Assembly (NCBI GenBank): GCA_964496495.1
Contig: CAZBZU010000013.1
Location: forward strand, 1-64,000
Direction: 5' to 3'
Length of the DNA: 64,000 nt
DNA from: JASBRS01 sp964496495
Lineage (GTDB): Bacteria; Deinococcota; Deinococci; Deinococcales; Trueperaceae
The notes under the pieces are model-generated. The model did no database searches. It was not told the origin of the DNA and saw only the letters and a program-made list of their open reading frames with translations. Shown one piece after another: positions 7,984 to 15,744 of this stretch. Positions within the stretch are counted from its first letter, which is position 1. Every line of letters begins with the position of its first letter. Made by a program: the position numbers and the translations under genes.

Positions 7984-8058
7984 GGCGGCCCTGAGGCGGC
8001 CGCCGGCGGTTTCGCGTTCGACCCGCCGCCGGCGAACCTGCCGATCCAGACGCCATAG
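7984..8058 (+). pseudogene. In-frame post-stop tail GGFAFDPPPANLPIQTP (relic or readthrough extension)
   Basis: After the hydrolase stop (TGA 7981-7983) the same frame stays open for 24 codons up to TAG 8056. It ends in FAFDPPPANLPIQTP, close to the C-terminus LAFDPPPAGLPINTP of the NHL-like lipoprotein at 1770-3062. Several differences between the two are synonymous. It may be the tail left from a deleted paralogue, or an extension reached by TGA readthrough. Confidence 0.5.
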
Positions 8059-8082
8059 CCTCGCCGGACCGGCTTCAGGCCG

Positions 8083-9747
8083 CTAGATGCAGCCGTCGAG
8101 GTCGGCATCCGCCGGCGGCGGATCGAACGTGCCCGAGGCGTGGCCGCTGCCGAGCTCGGCCGCGTCGTCCAGCTTGGGGCAGCGCCCCGCGGTGATGTGC
8201 CGCAGTCGCAACGTGTTGCCCGTCACGGTGGTGGCGAGCATCCCCGCCGTGGCGATGCCCGTCTGCACACGCGCGCTCAGCGGGCCGGTGGTGTTGCCGA
8301 CCACGCTTCCCCCGGTGCCGGTGTCGGCCGTCACGGAGGTCCGTCCGCCGGTCCAGGCGCGCGTGCCGTTGGAGATGGCGATCTCGAAGTGGGTGTCCGG
8401 GCCGGTCCACAGCGTGTTGTCGCGCAGGGCCGCGCCGGTGAATCCGAAGGTCTTGGCGGGCACCCGGCCGCTCTCGTACAGGGGATCGAAGACCAGCCCG
8501 CCGAAGGCGGAGTTGCCCGCGGAGAGAACGCGGTTGCCGCGCACCACCGAGTGCTGCGGCGAGCTCACGGTGTTGCGGTACACCACGATCGCCACGTCGG
8601 TCGCGTCGATGACGGCGTTGCCGCTGACCGTGGCGCCCTCGCAGTTGACGGCGATGCCGTCGGTCCAGTCGTTGCTGAGGTAGTGGTCGCTGGAGTACGC
8701 CGTGATGAGGTTGCCGGTGACGCTGGCGGCGCCGCACGGGAAGCCGTTGAAGCCGCCGAAGAGGTACAGCGTGTTGGGCCCCTGGCTGTTGGAGAGGCGG
8801 TCGCTCGCCACCGTCACGCCGCCGCCGTAGGTGATCACGTCCTCCAGAGGGGCGGTGTTGCCGGGCACATCGCGGGCGCCGTCGACCCACACGCTGGTGA
8901 GGCCCGCGCCCCCCTTCAGCCGCACCAACGCGGTGAGCGAGGCGGGCGCCGGCATGGCGGCCGAGCGGACCAGCCGTGCCATGTTCGCGTAGTGGCGCGG
9001 GTCCGGAGTGCCGACCGTCGTCAGGGTGACGCCCTCCGGGACCGTGAGGGGCGCGCTCAGCACCACCAGCGCCCGCTGCGCCAGCGCGACGGTGCCGCCG
9101 CCTTGCCGCGCGACCGCGTCCAGGCGCGCCTGCAACGCCCGCTCGTTGCCGGCGAAGCCGCGCCCGGCCGTCGGGATGGCGATGGGAGCGCTCTTGCCGA
9201 GGTAGTACGAGGAGCGCGAGCCGTCGACGACGCCGGAGCAGATGCGCGGCACCAGCGACTCGAAGGCCGAGCCGGTGAACACCTCTGCCACCACCGACGC
9301 CCACGTCGCGCCGGTGTGCAGGTCCTTCATCAGGCGCGCGAAGCTCTTCGGGTCGGGCTCGCGGTTGAGTGCGCCGCGGGTGAGGGCGAGCAGCCTGGCC
9401 GCGTCGCCGTACCCCAGGCCGGTGAACTCGGGCGAGGTGTAGACGGCCTCGCCGAAGCTCGCCAGGCTCTGTGCGGTGCAGCCCGACGTCTGGAAGTGCG
9501 CGAGCGCCGAGCGCCAGCCGGGGGCGTCCGGAATGCGCCCCAGACCCTCGGTGTACTGCTTGGCGATGAACTGCGCCGGCACGTAGGCGTGCCCGGCGCG
9601 GGCGAAGGACGGCCCGGCGGCCAGGCAGGCCACCGTCAGCGCCGCCAGCGCGACGATGACGGCGCGGGCGGGTCGCCCGCCTCTCCCGGCTCGGGGCCGC
9701 TCGCGGCCAGATGCTGGCGCCTGCAGGCCGGCACGCGGATCGCGCAT
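8083..9747 (-). CDS. Exported parallel beta-helix protein with DUF4214-like N-terminus
   Basis: The 554-aa protein starts at ATG 9747 behind AAGGGGGAGA. A signal peptide spans about residues 1-50 (hydrophobic RAVIVALAALTVACLAAG). Residues about 55-160 carry two DUF4214-like units, e.g. NREPDPKSFARLMKDLHTG and SPEFTGLGYGDAARL, a module of secreted and S-layer-like proteins. The rest is rich in short GN/VSGN turns (ASVTGNLITAYSSD, ATVSGNAVIDATD, SVVRGNRVLSAG) typical of right-handed beta-helix carbohydrate-active or surface proteins. No catalytic residues can be assigned. The C-terminus is FDPPPADADLDGCI. Confidence 0.78.
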   Translation of the reverse strand: MRDPRAGLQAPASGRERPRAGRGGRPARAVIVALAALTVACLAAGPSFARAGHAYVPAQFIAKQYTEGLGRIPDAPGWRSALAHFQTSGCTAQSLASFGEAVYTSPEFTGLGYGDAARLLALTRGALNREPDPKSFARLMKDLHTGATWASVVAEVFTGSAFESLVPRICSGVVDGSRSSYYLGKSAPIAIPTAGRGFAGNERALQARLDAVARQGGGTVALAQRALVVLSAPLTVPEGVTLTTVGTPDPRHYANMARLVRSAAMPAPASLTALVRLKGGAGLTSVWVDGARDVPGNTAPLEDVITYGGGVTVASDRLSNSQGPNTLYLFGGFNGFPCGAASVTGNLITAYSSDHYLSNDWTDGIAVNCEGATVSGNAVIDATDVAIVVYRNTVSSPQHSVVRGNRVLSAGNSAFGGLVFDPLYESGRVPAKTFGFTGAALRDNTLWTGPDTHFEIAISNGTRAWTGGRTSVTADTGTGGSVVGNTTGPLSARVQTGIATAGMLATTVTGNTLRLRHITAGRCPKLDDAAELGSGHASGTFDPPPADADLDGCI

Positions 9748-9905
9748 CGTCTCCCCCTTCGTGGCCGCTCCCGCCCGTCCACGCGTCTCGCGCAGGCACG
9801 AGAGGCTCGGCCTCGCTCCCGCCCGGGCCGCGCACGCCGGTCGCCTTCGACGTTCCGCCGCCCGACGCAACGACCACGCTGCGGCGGAACCACGCTGGCC
9901 GCGCC

Positions 9906-9947
9906 GGTGTGGCCCCGCCGGCACCATTGCGCCGACGGGGCCACACC
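9906..9947. repeat. 12-bp perfect inverted repeat (hairpin, 18-nt loop)
   Basis: GGTGTGGCCCCG (9906-9917) pairs with CGGGGCCACACC (9936-9947). It lies 62 nt beyond the DUF4242 stop and upstream of the beta-helix gene, so it could end DUF4242 transcription, but no U-tract follows. Confidence 0.5.
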
Positions 9948-10009
9948 CCGGGAACGATGTCCGATTGTGCAGAAACCCGGGCGCGCGTGCAACCCCGGCC
10001 CGCGGCCGC

Positions 10010-10282
10010 TCAGCGGTAGAAGTACGGGTCGAGCACGCTCACCAACGTCACGCGATCGACGGGCAGCCCGTTGGCGTCGGCGGCGCGCCGCACCGCCTCC
10101 GGGCTGGGGCCGTCGTAGACGCAGAACGTCTTGCGCTTGTCCTCGCTGACGTAGGAGTGGACCCAGGTGACGCCGAAGTCCGCGTTGTGCCCGACCACGT
10201 TCAGGCACGTCGCGGCGCCGTCGGCGTCGACGGGGATCTCGAGGCCGTCAGGGAAGGTGCGTTCCACCATGTATCGCGGCAT
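10010..10282 (-). CDS. DUF4242 family small protein
   Basis: The 90-aa protein begins MPRYMVERTFPDGLEIP and contains CLNVVGHNADFGVTWVHSYVSEDKRKTFCVYDGPSPEA, the conserved core of DUF4242. A Streptomyces member of this family is a nickel-binding protein; whether this one binds metal is not known, but His/Cys residues (GHNAD, WVHSY, TFCVYD) are present. It has a strong ribosome site (GGAGGGAGAG) 3 nt before ATG 10282. A 75-bp near-identical fragment of it lies at 5681-5755. Two direct repeats at 10446-10477 lie upstream. Confidence 0.85.
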   Translation of the reverse strand: MPRYMVERTFPDGLEIPVDADGAATCLNVVGHNADFGVTWVHSYVSEDKRKTFCVYDGPSPEAVRRAADANGLPVDRVTLVSVLDPYFYR

Positions 10283-10445
10283 GGTCTCTCCCTCCGTGCC
10301 GGAGCGACGCTCCGGCGAGCGGGCGCCGGCCCTGGCTACCGCCGGCCGCGGCGAACGGACCTGGCCGCGCCGCGACCCAGGCAAGCCTCCGGAGCTCCGT
10401 TAGGCAAGAGTGCGACGATGCCGGTGCGCCGCGCATCGGGCGAGT

Positions 10446-10477
10446 TCCCTAGCTTGGCGCACGCACGTCCCTAGCTT
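10446..10477 (-). promoter_or_regulatory. Two 10-bp direct repeats upstream of the DUF4242 gene
   Basis: TCCCTAGCTT occurs at 10446-10455 and 10468-10477, 22 bp apart, i.e. about two helical turns, on the same DNA face. The position, about 165-195 bp upstream of the DUF4242 start and next to the LAL regulator gene, suits an activator site; function is unproven. Confidence 0.35.
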
Positions 10478-10486
10478 TCGGCCGTT

Positions 10487-13168
10487 CTAGCGCTCGGCGT
10501 CCCCGTCATCGACCAGGCCACGCTTCAGCGCCACCGCCACCGCCTCGGCGCGGCGCTTGACGCCCAGCTTGGCAAGCACGGCCGAGACGTGGTTGCCGGC
10601 GGTCTTGGTGGAGATGTGCAGCTCCTCGGCCAGCTCCCGGTTGCTCAGGCCGCGCGCCAGCAGGCCCAGGACCTGGCTCTGGCGCGGCGTCAGGCCGGCC
10701 GGGTGGCTGCGCGTCTTGCGGCGCGGCCCGCGGGGCACGGCCTTGGCGCCGAGCTCGCGGAGCCGCGTCGCCGCGGCCGCGGCGTCGGGGTGCGCGCCGA
10801 GCGTCTCGAAGATCGCCAGCGCGCGCTTCAACCCCTCTTCACTGCCGCCGGCGGCCAGGGAGCGTGCCTCCTCGTACGGGCAGCCGAGCTCGCGCCAGGC
10901 CGTCGCGGCCGCCGCAGCACCTTCGGCGTCGCCGGCGCCCTTCGCGTCCAGCCGGAAGGGCGCCGCCGCCCACTCCGGCAGCGCCACCGCCGCGCCGCAG
11001 CGTCGCAGCCAGTAGCCCAGCTCCCCGACGAGCCAGGCGTGCCGGTGCTGCACCGCCAGCTCGTACACCGCTTCCGCCTCGCGCGCGGCGCGCTCCGCGT
11101 CGCCGGCGAGCCACGCCTCCTCGGCCCGGGCGGCGCGCACCGGCCCGAGCCGTTGCAAGGTGCCGGCGGCCTCGGCCAGCGCCAGCGCCTCGTCGAGCGC
11201 CTGGCGGGCGCCCGAGTCGCCATGACGGGCCCGCAGGCGACCGAGCGCGAGCAGCGCCATGACGCGGCTGATGGCCTCGCCCTCGCCGCGCGCGATGTCG
11301 TCCGCCGCCTCCGTGGCTGCCCGCCAGTCGCCCTGGTACAGGTCGGTGAGGGCGAGCAGCGAGCGCAGGTAGAGCGCGTCGGTGTCGAGGTCGTGCTCGC
11401 GGCAGGTGGCGAGGCCCTGGGCCAGGGCCCGGCGCGCCTCACCGAAGCGGTAGGTCTCCACCGCGATGGAGGCGGCGGTCACGTCCGCCAGTGCCATCAC
11501 CCGGCGCAGCCCCGCCTCGGCGGCAAGCTCGCGCGCAGCGCTCAGGTGGGCCTCGCCGGCCTCGTCCTCCTGGAGCAGCAGGCCGGCCGCGATGCGGCAG
11601 TGGGCACGCACCTCGAGCTCGGCGTCGTTGAAGCGGCGCGCCATGGCGAGCGCCTTCTCGCCCCACGCCACCGCCGCCTCGTTGTCCCGGGCGCGCATGC
11701 GCAGCGCGGCCTGTACCACCAGCGCATGACCGAGCTCGCGCGAAGGCGGCAGCGCCGAGAGCAGCTCGAGGGACCGCGCGCTGGCGGCCTCGGCATCCTC
11801 GGTGCGGCCGCGGTGGACGTAGATGCCGGTGAGGCGGGCCAGCGCGGCGCCCTCCGCGGCGCTCTCCCCCAGCTCCCGCCACAGTCGCGCCGCTTCCTCC
11901 TGCGCCTCCAGCGCCTCGCGCGTGTGGGCGATCACCCGGTGCGCCTGGGCGAACGCCTCCAGGAGCGGTGCGCGCTCCTGCGCCGGGAGACCGCCGGCGA
12001 AACGCAGCGCGCGGGCGTACTGCTGCGCCGCCTCGCGGTGCGCCCCGACGCCTGCGGCCTGACGCCCCGCCTCGGGGGCGTAGGCGAGCACCGCCACGGC
12101 GTCGTGCGCCTCCTCCGCGTGGTGCGCCAGCCGGGCGAGGTCGAGCTGCGCATCCGGCGCGGCCTCCAGCGCGGCCAGCACGCCCGCGTGGATCCGGCGG
12201 CGGCGCTCGGCTGGCACCGCGCTCGCCACCGCCTCACGCGCCAGCTCGTGCCGGAACGTGACTGTGTGGCCCTCGTGCCTCAGCATGCCGCTCGCCGCGC
12301 ACGCGTCGATGCCGGCCTCGGCGTCGCCCAACAGCGCCTCCACCAGCCACGGCTCGGCGCGAGCGCCGATCACCGCCGCCACCTCGAGCACCGCGCGAGC
12401 GCCCTCGTCGAGGGCCGACGCGCGCGCCAGCACCGCGTCGCGCACCGTTACAGGAACGGTGGCAGGTACGGTGGCAGGTGCGGTGGCAGCCAGGGGCCGT
12501 CTCCGCGTGGCCCCCGCCACCACCTCGGTCACGTAGAAGGGGTTCCCGCCGGTGCGGCGGTGAAGCTCGCCGGCGTCCAGGCCGGTCCCGGCACTCAGCG
12601 TGCGCACCGCGCCGGCCGACAGCGGCTCCAGGCGCACGCGCTCGACCGATGGGGACCCCGCCAGGTGGCCGAGCAGCAGCCGTAGCGGGTGGCGCGGGTC
12701 GAGCCCGTCGTCGCGGTAGCTGCACACCAGCAACACGCGCGCCTTCGCCAGGCGCCGGCTCAGGAAGCGCAGCAGGTCGAGCGTGGCCTCGTCGGCCCAG
12801 TGCACGTCCTCGAGGACGACCAGGCGCGCGCGGCTGCCGTTCAGACGCTCCAGCACCGCCCGGAAGAAGCCGTCCCGCGCCAGGGCGTCGACGGCCGCCT
12901 CGCCCGGCGTCCTGCCGAGCAGCGCCGGCGCGAAGTCGAGCACCGGGGCCAGCGGCTGCGGGCTGCTGAGCGGATCGCAGTCGCCCCACAGCACCTCCGC
13001 CCTGTCCTGCAGGCGCTCGGCAACGGCGTGCAGGAAGGCGGTCTTGCCGACACCTGCCTCGCCGCCCAGCAGCACCAGCGTGCCGCCGCGCCGCGGGCCG
13101 GGCAGCTTGCCCGTCAGGCGGTCGAGTTCGTCGTCGCGCTCGAGCAGCTCCACGCCGTTCCGTCCCAA
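10487..13168 (-). CDS. LAL-type LuxR family regulator with AAA ATPase domain
   Basis: The 893-aa size and layout fit the large ATP-binding LuxR (MalT/LAL) family. An N-terminal NTPase has Walker A GGEAGVGKT (residues 35-43) and Walker B LVVLEDVHWADEAT (about 115-130). A long TPR-like helical region covers about 350-800. A C-terminal LuxR HTH (about 825-880) reads GLTPRQSQVLGLLARGLSNRELAEELHIS in two stretches. The family activates transcription after inducer and ATP binding. The TTG start gives 893 aa; GTG 13153 (VELLERDDEL) is at least as plausible. Targets are unknown; the DUF4242 gene lies directly downstream. Confidence 0.88.
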   Translation of the reverse strand: MGRNGVELLERDDELDRLTGKLPGPRRGGTLVLLGGEAGVGKTAFLHAVAERLQDRAEVLWGDCDPLSSPQPLAPVLDFAPALLGRTPGEAAVDALARDGFFRAVLERLNGSRARLVVLEDVHWADEATLDLLRFLSRRLAKARVLLVCSYRDDGLDPRHPLRLLLGHLAGSPSVERVRLEPLSAGAVRTLSAGTGLDAGELHRRTGGNPFYVTEVVAGATRRRPLAATAPATVPATVPVTVRDAVLARASALDEGARAVLEVAAVIGARAEPWLVEALLGDAEAGIDACAASGMLRHEGHTVTFRHELAREAVASAVPAERRRRIHAGVLAALEAAPDAQLDLARLAHHAEEAHDAVAVLAYAPEAGRQAAGVGAHREAAQQYARALRFAGGLPAQERAPLLEAFAQAHRVIAHTREALEAQEEAARLWRELGESAAEGAALARLTGIYVHRGRTEDAEAASARSLELLSALPPSRELGHALVVQAALRMRARDNEAAVAWGEKALAMARRFNDAELEVRAHCRIAAGLLLQEDEAGEAHLSAARELAAEAGLRRVMALADVTAASIAVETYRFGEARRALAQGLATCREHDLDTDALYLRSLLALTDLYQGDWRAATEAADDIARGEGEAISRVMALLALGRLRARHGDSGARQALDEALALAEAAGTLQRLGPVRAARAEEAWLAGDAERAAREAEAVYELAVQHRHAWLVGELGYWLRRCGAAVALPEWAAAPFRLDAKGAGDAEGAAAAATAWRELGCPYEEARSLAAGGSEEGLKRALAIFETLGAHPDAAAAATRLRELGAKAVPRGPRRKTRSHPAGLTPRQSQVLGLLARGLSNRELAEELHISTKTAGNHVSAVLAKLGVKRRAEAVAVALKRGLVDDGDAER

Positions 13169-13400
13169 GGGTCGACCCGAGTCGAAAGCACGGCCTCCAG
13201 CCTAGGCCGGCGGCGCGCGACGCCGCAGCGAAGTCTTTCCGATGTGGCGGCGCGGTGGCGTGGCGCCGCGGCTCCCTCAGGCCTGGCTCAAGCGGGCCAC
13301 GGGCGCAGGCGATCGGCGGCGCCATGGCGTGCGGCGGCCGACGAGCGTGCCGGTTACGCGTTTTCGGGTACGAAGCGGTTCAGCTCGAGCGCTTGGGCGC

Positions 13401-13856
13401 TCACTCGCCGCTCTCGGTGGCCTCCTTGGCCTCGCCCTTGCCGTTCTGCTGCGCGTCTCTCGCGGCGCGGGCGGCGGCGCGGTCCAACTCCTGACGGGCA
13501 GTGTCGGTGCGCAGGCGGGCGCGCTTGCCGCGCAGCTCACGCAGGTAGTACAGCTTGGCCCGGCGTGTACGGCCACGACGGACCACCACGATCTTGTCGA
13601 TCAGCGGCGAGTTGACCGGGAAGACCCGTTCGACGCCCTCACCGAAGGACACCTTGCGCACCGTGAAGGTGGCGCGGGCGCCCTTGCCGTTCTTCTTGGC
13701 GATGACCACGCCCTCGAACGCCTGCACGCGGCTGCGGTTGCCCTCTACCACCTTGTAGTCGACGCGGATGGTGTCGCCGGAGTCGAAGTGCGGCACGTCG
13801 TCCCGCATGAAGGGTTGCTCGATGGAGCGCAGGATGGCGCCTTTGTTGTACTTCAT
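13401..13856 (-). CDS. rplS: 50S ribosomal protein L19
   Basis: The 151-aa protein starts MKYNKGAILRSIEQPFMR, has the L19 core SGDTIRVDYKVVEGNRSRVQAFEGVVI and ends its core with RRGRTRRAKLYYLRELRGK. L19 sits at the 30S-50S interface. It is longer than the usual 115 aa because of a charged Ala/Arg/Lys/Glu tail of about 35 residues. GGAG precedes ATG 13856. No rimM or trmD lies beside it, unlike in many bacteria. A short hairpin GAGCGC-TTGG-GCGCTC (13387-13402) overlaps the stop codon. Confidence 0.96.
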   Translation of the reverse strand: MKYNKGAILRSIEQPFMRDDVPHFDSGDTIRVDYKVVEGNRSRVQAFEGVVIAKKNGKGARATFTVRKVSFGEGVERVFPVNSPLIDKIVVVRRGRTRRAKLYYLRELRGKRARLRTDTARQELDRAAARAARDAQQNGKGEAKEATESGE

Positions 13857-13978
13857 GGTGGTCTCCCACAGGGTTGGGGTCGTAGAACCGGGTCGGCTCG
13901 CGTCTCTCGCCGGCACCCCCGCTCAGGGGCTCGGCCCACGAGCGCACAGCCTGACAATCTTAGCCCACGCCGCGCGCG

Positions 13979-14260
13979 TTACGCAAGGCGGGTGGGGCTC
14001 CGGCTGTGAGCGTACGCGGTCAGGAAGCCACGCAGCGTTTTCGACTGCCAGGGCCAGGTGGAGGCCCCCTTCACCAGCGCCGGCTCCCCCGACAGGCCGG
14101 TGATCGCCTTGGCGAGGCCGCCCATGGCGCCGAAGTCGCCGCCCTCGACGTCGCCGTGGAGGCGCCGCTGCAGGTCGGCCACCTCGGGGTCCCCCAACGC
14201 CACCGCCGGACGGAACGCGTCTGGCGCGCGGCCAGCGGCCCCGTCGAGATGGTGCCTCAA
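13979..14260 (-). CDS. Small hypothetical protein
   Basis: A 93-codon frame (TTG start; a later start is possible) lies between the membrane protein gene and rplS on the same strand. Its composition (GEPALVKGASTWPWQSKTL, LRGFLTAYAHSRSP) looks protein-like rather than Arg/Ala-rich noise, but no family is recognised and no good ribosome site is seen. It may be a short conserved lineage-specific protein. Confidence 0.4.
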   Translation of the reverse strand: MRHHLDGAAGRAPDAFRPAVALGDPEVADLQRRLHGDVEGGDFGAMGGLAKAITGLSGEPALVKGASTWPWQSKTLRGFLTAYAHSRSPTRLA

Positions 14261-14293
14261 GGCCAGCCCGGGCGCGCCATCACCCGAGCCGGA

Positions 14294-15121
14294 TCACCCG
14301 TCCTGCCCGTGCTCCCGCTCGGGGTCCCCGGGGGGCTCGGCCGCGCCGCCGGTCGTGTCGCTGCCGCCAGCCGCAGCGCCGTCGCCGGGCGCCCCGTCGG
14401 GCCGACCCGCCGGCGGTCGCTTCCCCGCAGCGCCGCCCCCGAGCGCCTGCCGCCAGCCGCCGCGCTCGCCGCTGAGCAGCAGGTACACGCCAACGCCCAC
14501 CAGCACCAGCGGCACGAGCCAGCCGCCGCCGAAGCTGAAGCCGAGCACCGCGATCAGCAGGCTGGCGACGGCCGGGAAGATGGCCCACGACTTGGGGTCG
14601 CCGGGCAGGCGGGTGAGCACGCCGAAGGTGAGCCCCAGGCCGAGGAACAGCACCCAGGTGGGGTCGTAGCCGGGGCGCCAGCTGTCCAGACCCGCCACGA
14701 ACGCCAGCGACACCAGCGTGCCGCCCGGGATGATGGCCCACCAGCGCTCACGGTCCACGTAGTACAGGGCCAGGAAGCCGACGCCGAGGAGGCCGAGGAA
14801 GTAGAAGCCTGCCGACCCGCCGCCGACGGTCGCGGCCGCCAGGCCGAAGAGCGCGAACGCGCCCAGCAGCGAGTAGGGGCGCCCGCGCGTCAGGAAGTGG
14901 CCGAGGGCGAGTACGCCCAGCACCGCGAACAGCAGCATGCCGACGACGTTGTGGGCGCCGCTGAAGACGCCCAGGTCGGAGAGCAGGGCGAGGGCCCCGA
15001 TGATGACCAGCACCGCTCCGATGCGGGCGGTGCGGGAGCCGTCGAGGTCCCGCTGGCGGCGACGCTCGCGGCGAGCCGCCCGGCGAGCCTCGCGATCGTT
15101 GTCGTATCCTTGCGCATCCAT
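14294..15121 (-). CDS. Polytopic membrane protein (DUF5668/LiaF-like N-terminal region)
   Basis: The 275-aa protein has a basic N-terminus (about 1-30, RREARR-type) and then about seven or eight short hydrophobic segments, among them IGAVLVIIGALALLSDLG and VVGMLLFAVLGVLALGHFL. A Gly/Ala/Pro-rich polar tail (about 235-275) follows. Paired short helices of this kind occur in DUF5668/LiaF-type envelope stress proteins, but the match is weak. GGAGAGGA precedes ATG 15121. It follows the thioredoxin-like gene by 53 nt and may be co-transcribed with it. Confidence 0.65.
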   Translation of the reverse strand: MDAQGYDNDREARRAARRERRRQRDLDGSRTARIGAVLVIIGALALLSDLGVFSGAHNVVGMLLFAVLGVLALGHFLTRGRPYSLLGAFALFGLAAATVGGGSAGFYFLGLLGVGFLALYYVDRERWWAIIPGGTLVSLAFVAGLDSWRPGYDPTWVLFLGLGLTFGVLTRLPGDPKSWAIFPAVASLLIAVLGFSFGGGWLVPLVLVGVGVYLLLSGERGGWRQALGGGAAGKRPPAGRPDGAPGDGAAAGGSDTTGGAAEPPGDPEREHGQDG

Positions 15122-15174
15122 CGACTGGTCCTCTCCATACCGCGGCCGCGTCGCGGCCGCCTCCAACACCTAGC

Positions 15175-15627
15175 CTAAGGCGTCGGCTCGCCTCCCGCAG
15201 CCACCAGCTCCTCGAGCAGGTACGCCAGCCGCGTCTGGGCGTTCTCCTGCGAGCCGTAGATGCTTCGCGCCAGCGCTCCCCGGGCGTCGTAGACGAGCCA
15301 GTGAGGGGTGCCCTCGGCGCCCCAGTCGACCGCCAGCGAGCCGTCGAGGTCGAGCGCGATGGGGATCTCCAGGCGTGCGAAGTCGCGCGCGAAGCGCGTG
15401 ATCGCCGCGGTCAGCTCCTCGCGCGGGTGCTCGCGGTGGCCGTAGGCGGTGTGCACCATCACGAGCTGCAGCGCCTCGCCGTGCTCGGCCGCCAGCCGCT
15501 TGAGCAGCGGCACGCCGCGGGACATGCAGGCCGCGCACTCGAGGTTGAAGAGCATCACCAGGCCGGGGCGTCCCCAGGCGCCCGGGGGCGCGACGGGGCC
15601 CCGCCACACGAAGTCGTCCGGCCACAT
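15175..15627 (-). CDS. Thioredoxin-fold protein (TlpA/redoxin-like)
   Basis: The 150-aa protein has a thioredoxin-like order: strand VMLFNLECAACMSRGVPLLK with a CxxC motif (CAAC, about residues 32-35), then LQLVMVHTAYG, then the cis-proline loop GTPHWLVYD (about 108-116). It is likely cytoplasmic since no signal peptide is seen. CAAC differs from the classic CGPC, so its redox role is uncertain. The start follows a TATCCT -10 box by 7 nt, so it is probably leaderless. It is divergent from the TPR-GGDEF gene. Confidence 0.75.
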   Translation of the reverse strand: MWPDDFVWRGPVAPPGAWGRPGLVMLFNLECAACMSRGVPLLKRLAAEHGEALQLVMVHTAYGHREHPREELTAAITRFARDFARLEIPIALDLDGSLAVDWGAEGTPHWLVYDARGALARSIYGSQENAQTRLAYLLEELVAAGGEPTP

Positions 15628-15634
15628 GCCCTAG

Positions 15635-15640
15635 AGGATA
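15635..15640 (-). promoter_or_regulatory. -10 box TATCCT of a leaderless-type promoter (thioredoxin-like gene)
   Basis: TATCCT on the minus strand lies 7 nt upstream of the ATG at 15627, without a Shine-Dalgarno sequence. Confidence 0.45.
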
Positions 15641-15684
15641 CGGCGCCGCCGTGTCGGCGGCAGCGCTCGGCCGACGGGCCCGTA

Positions 15685-15697
15685 CCCCATAATGGGG
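15685..15697 (+). promoter_or_regulatory. Palindrome overlapping a -10 box upstream of the TPR-GGDEF gene
   Basis: CCCCAT-A-ATGGGG is a perfect 6-1-6 palindrome containing CATAAT (5 of 6 to the -10 consensus). It lies 48 nt before the GTG start of the diguanylate cyclase gene and 58 nt from the divergent thioredoxin-like start. No clear -35 is seen. Confidence 0.4.
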
Positions 15698-15744
15698 CTA
15701 CTCGCGACACGGCCGGAGGGGCAGCGTACGAGGGGGCGCAGGCA

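Noticed and set aside
10589..12685. Plus-strand 698-codon frame opposite the LAL regulator
   Set aside because: Composition is typical of GC-rich antisense frames, and the minus-strand regulator has full Walker and LuxR motifs.
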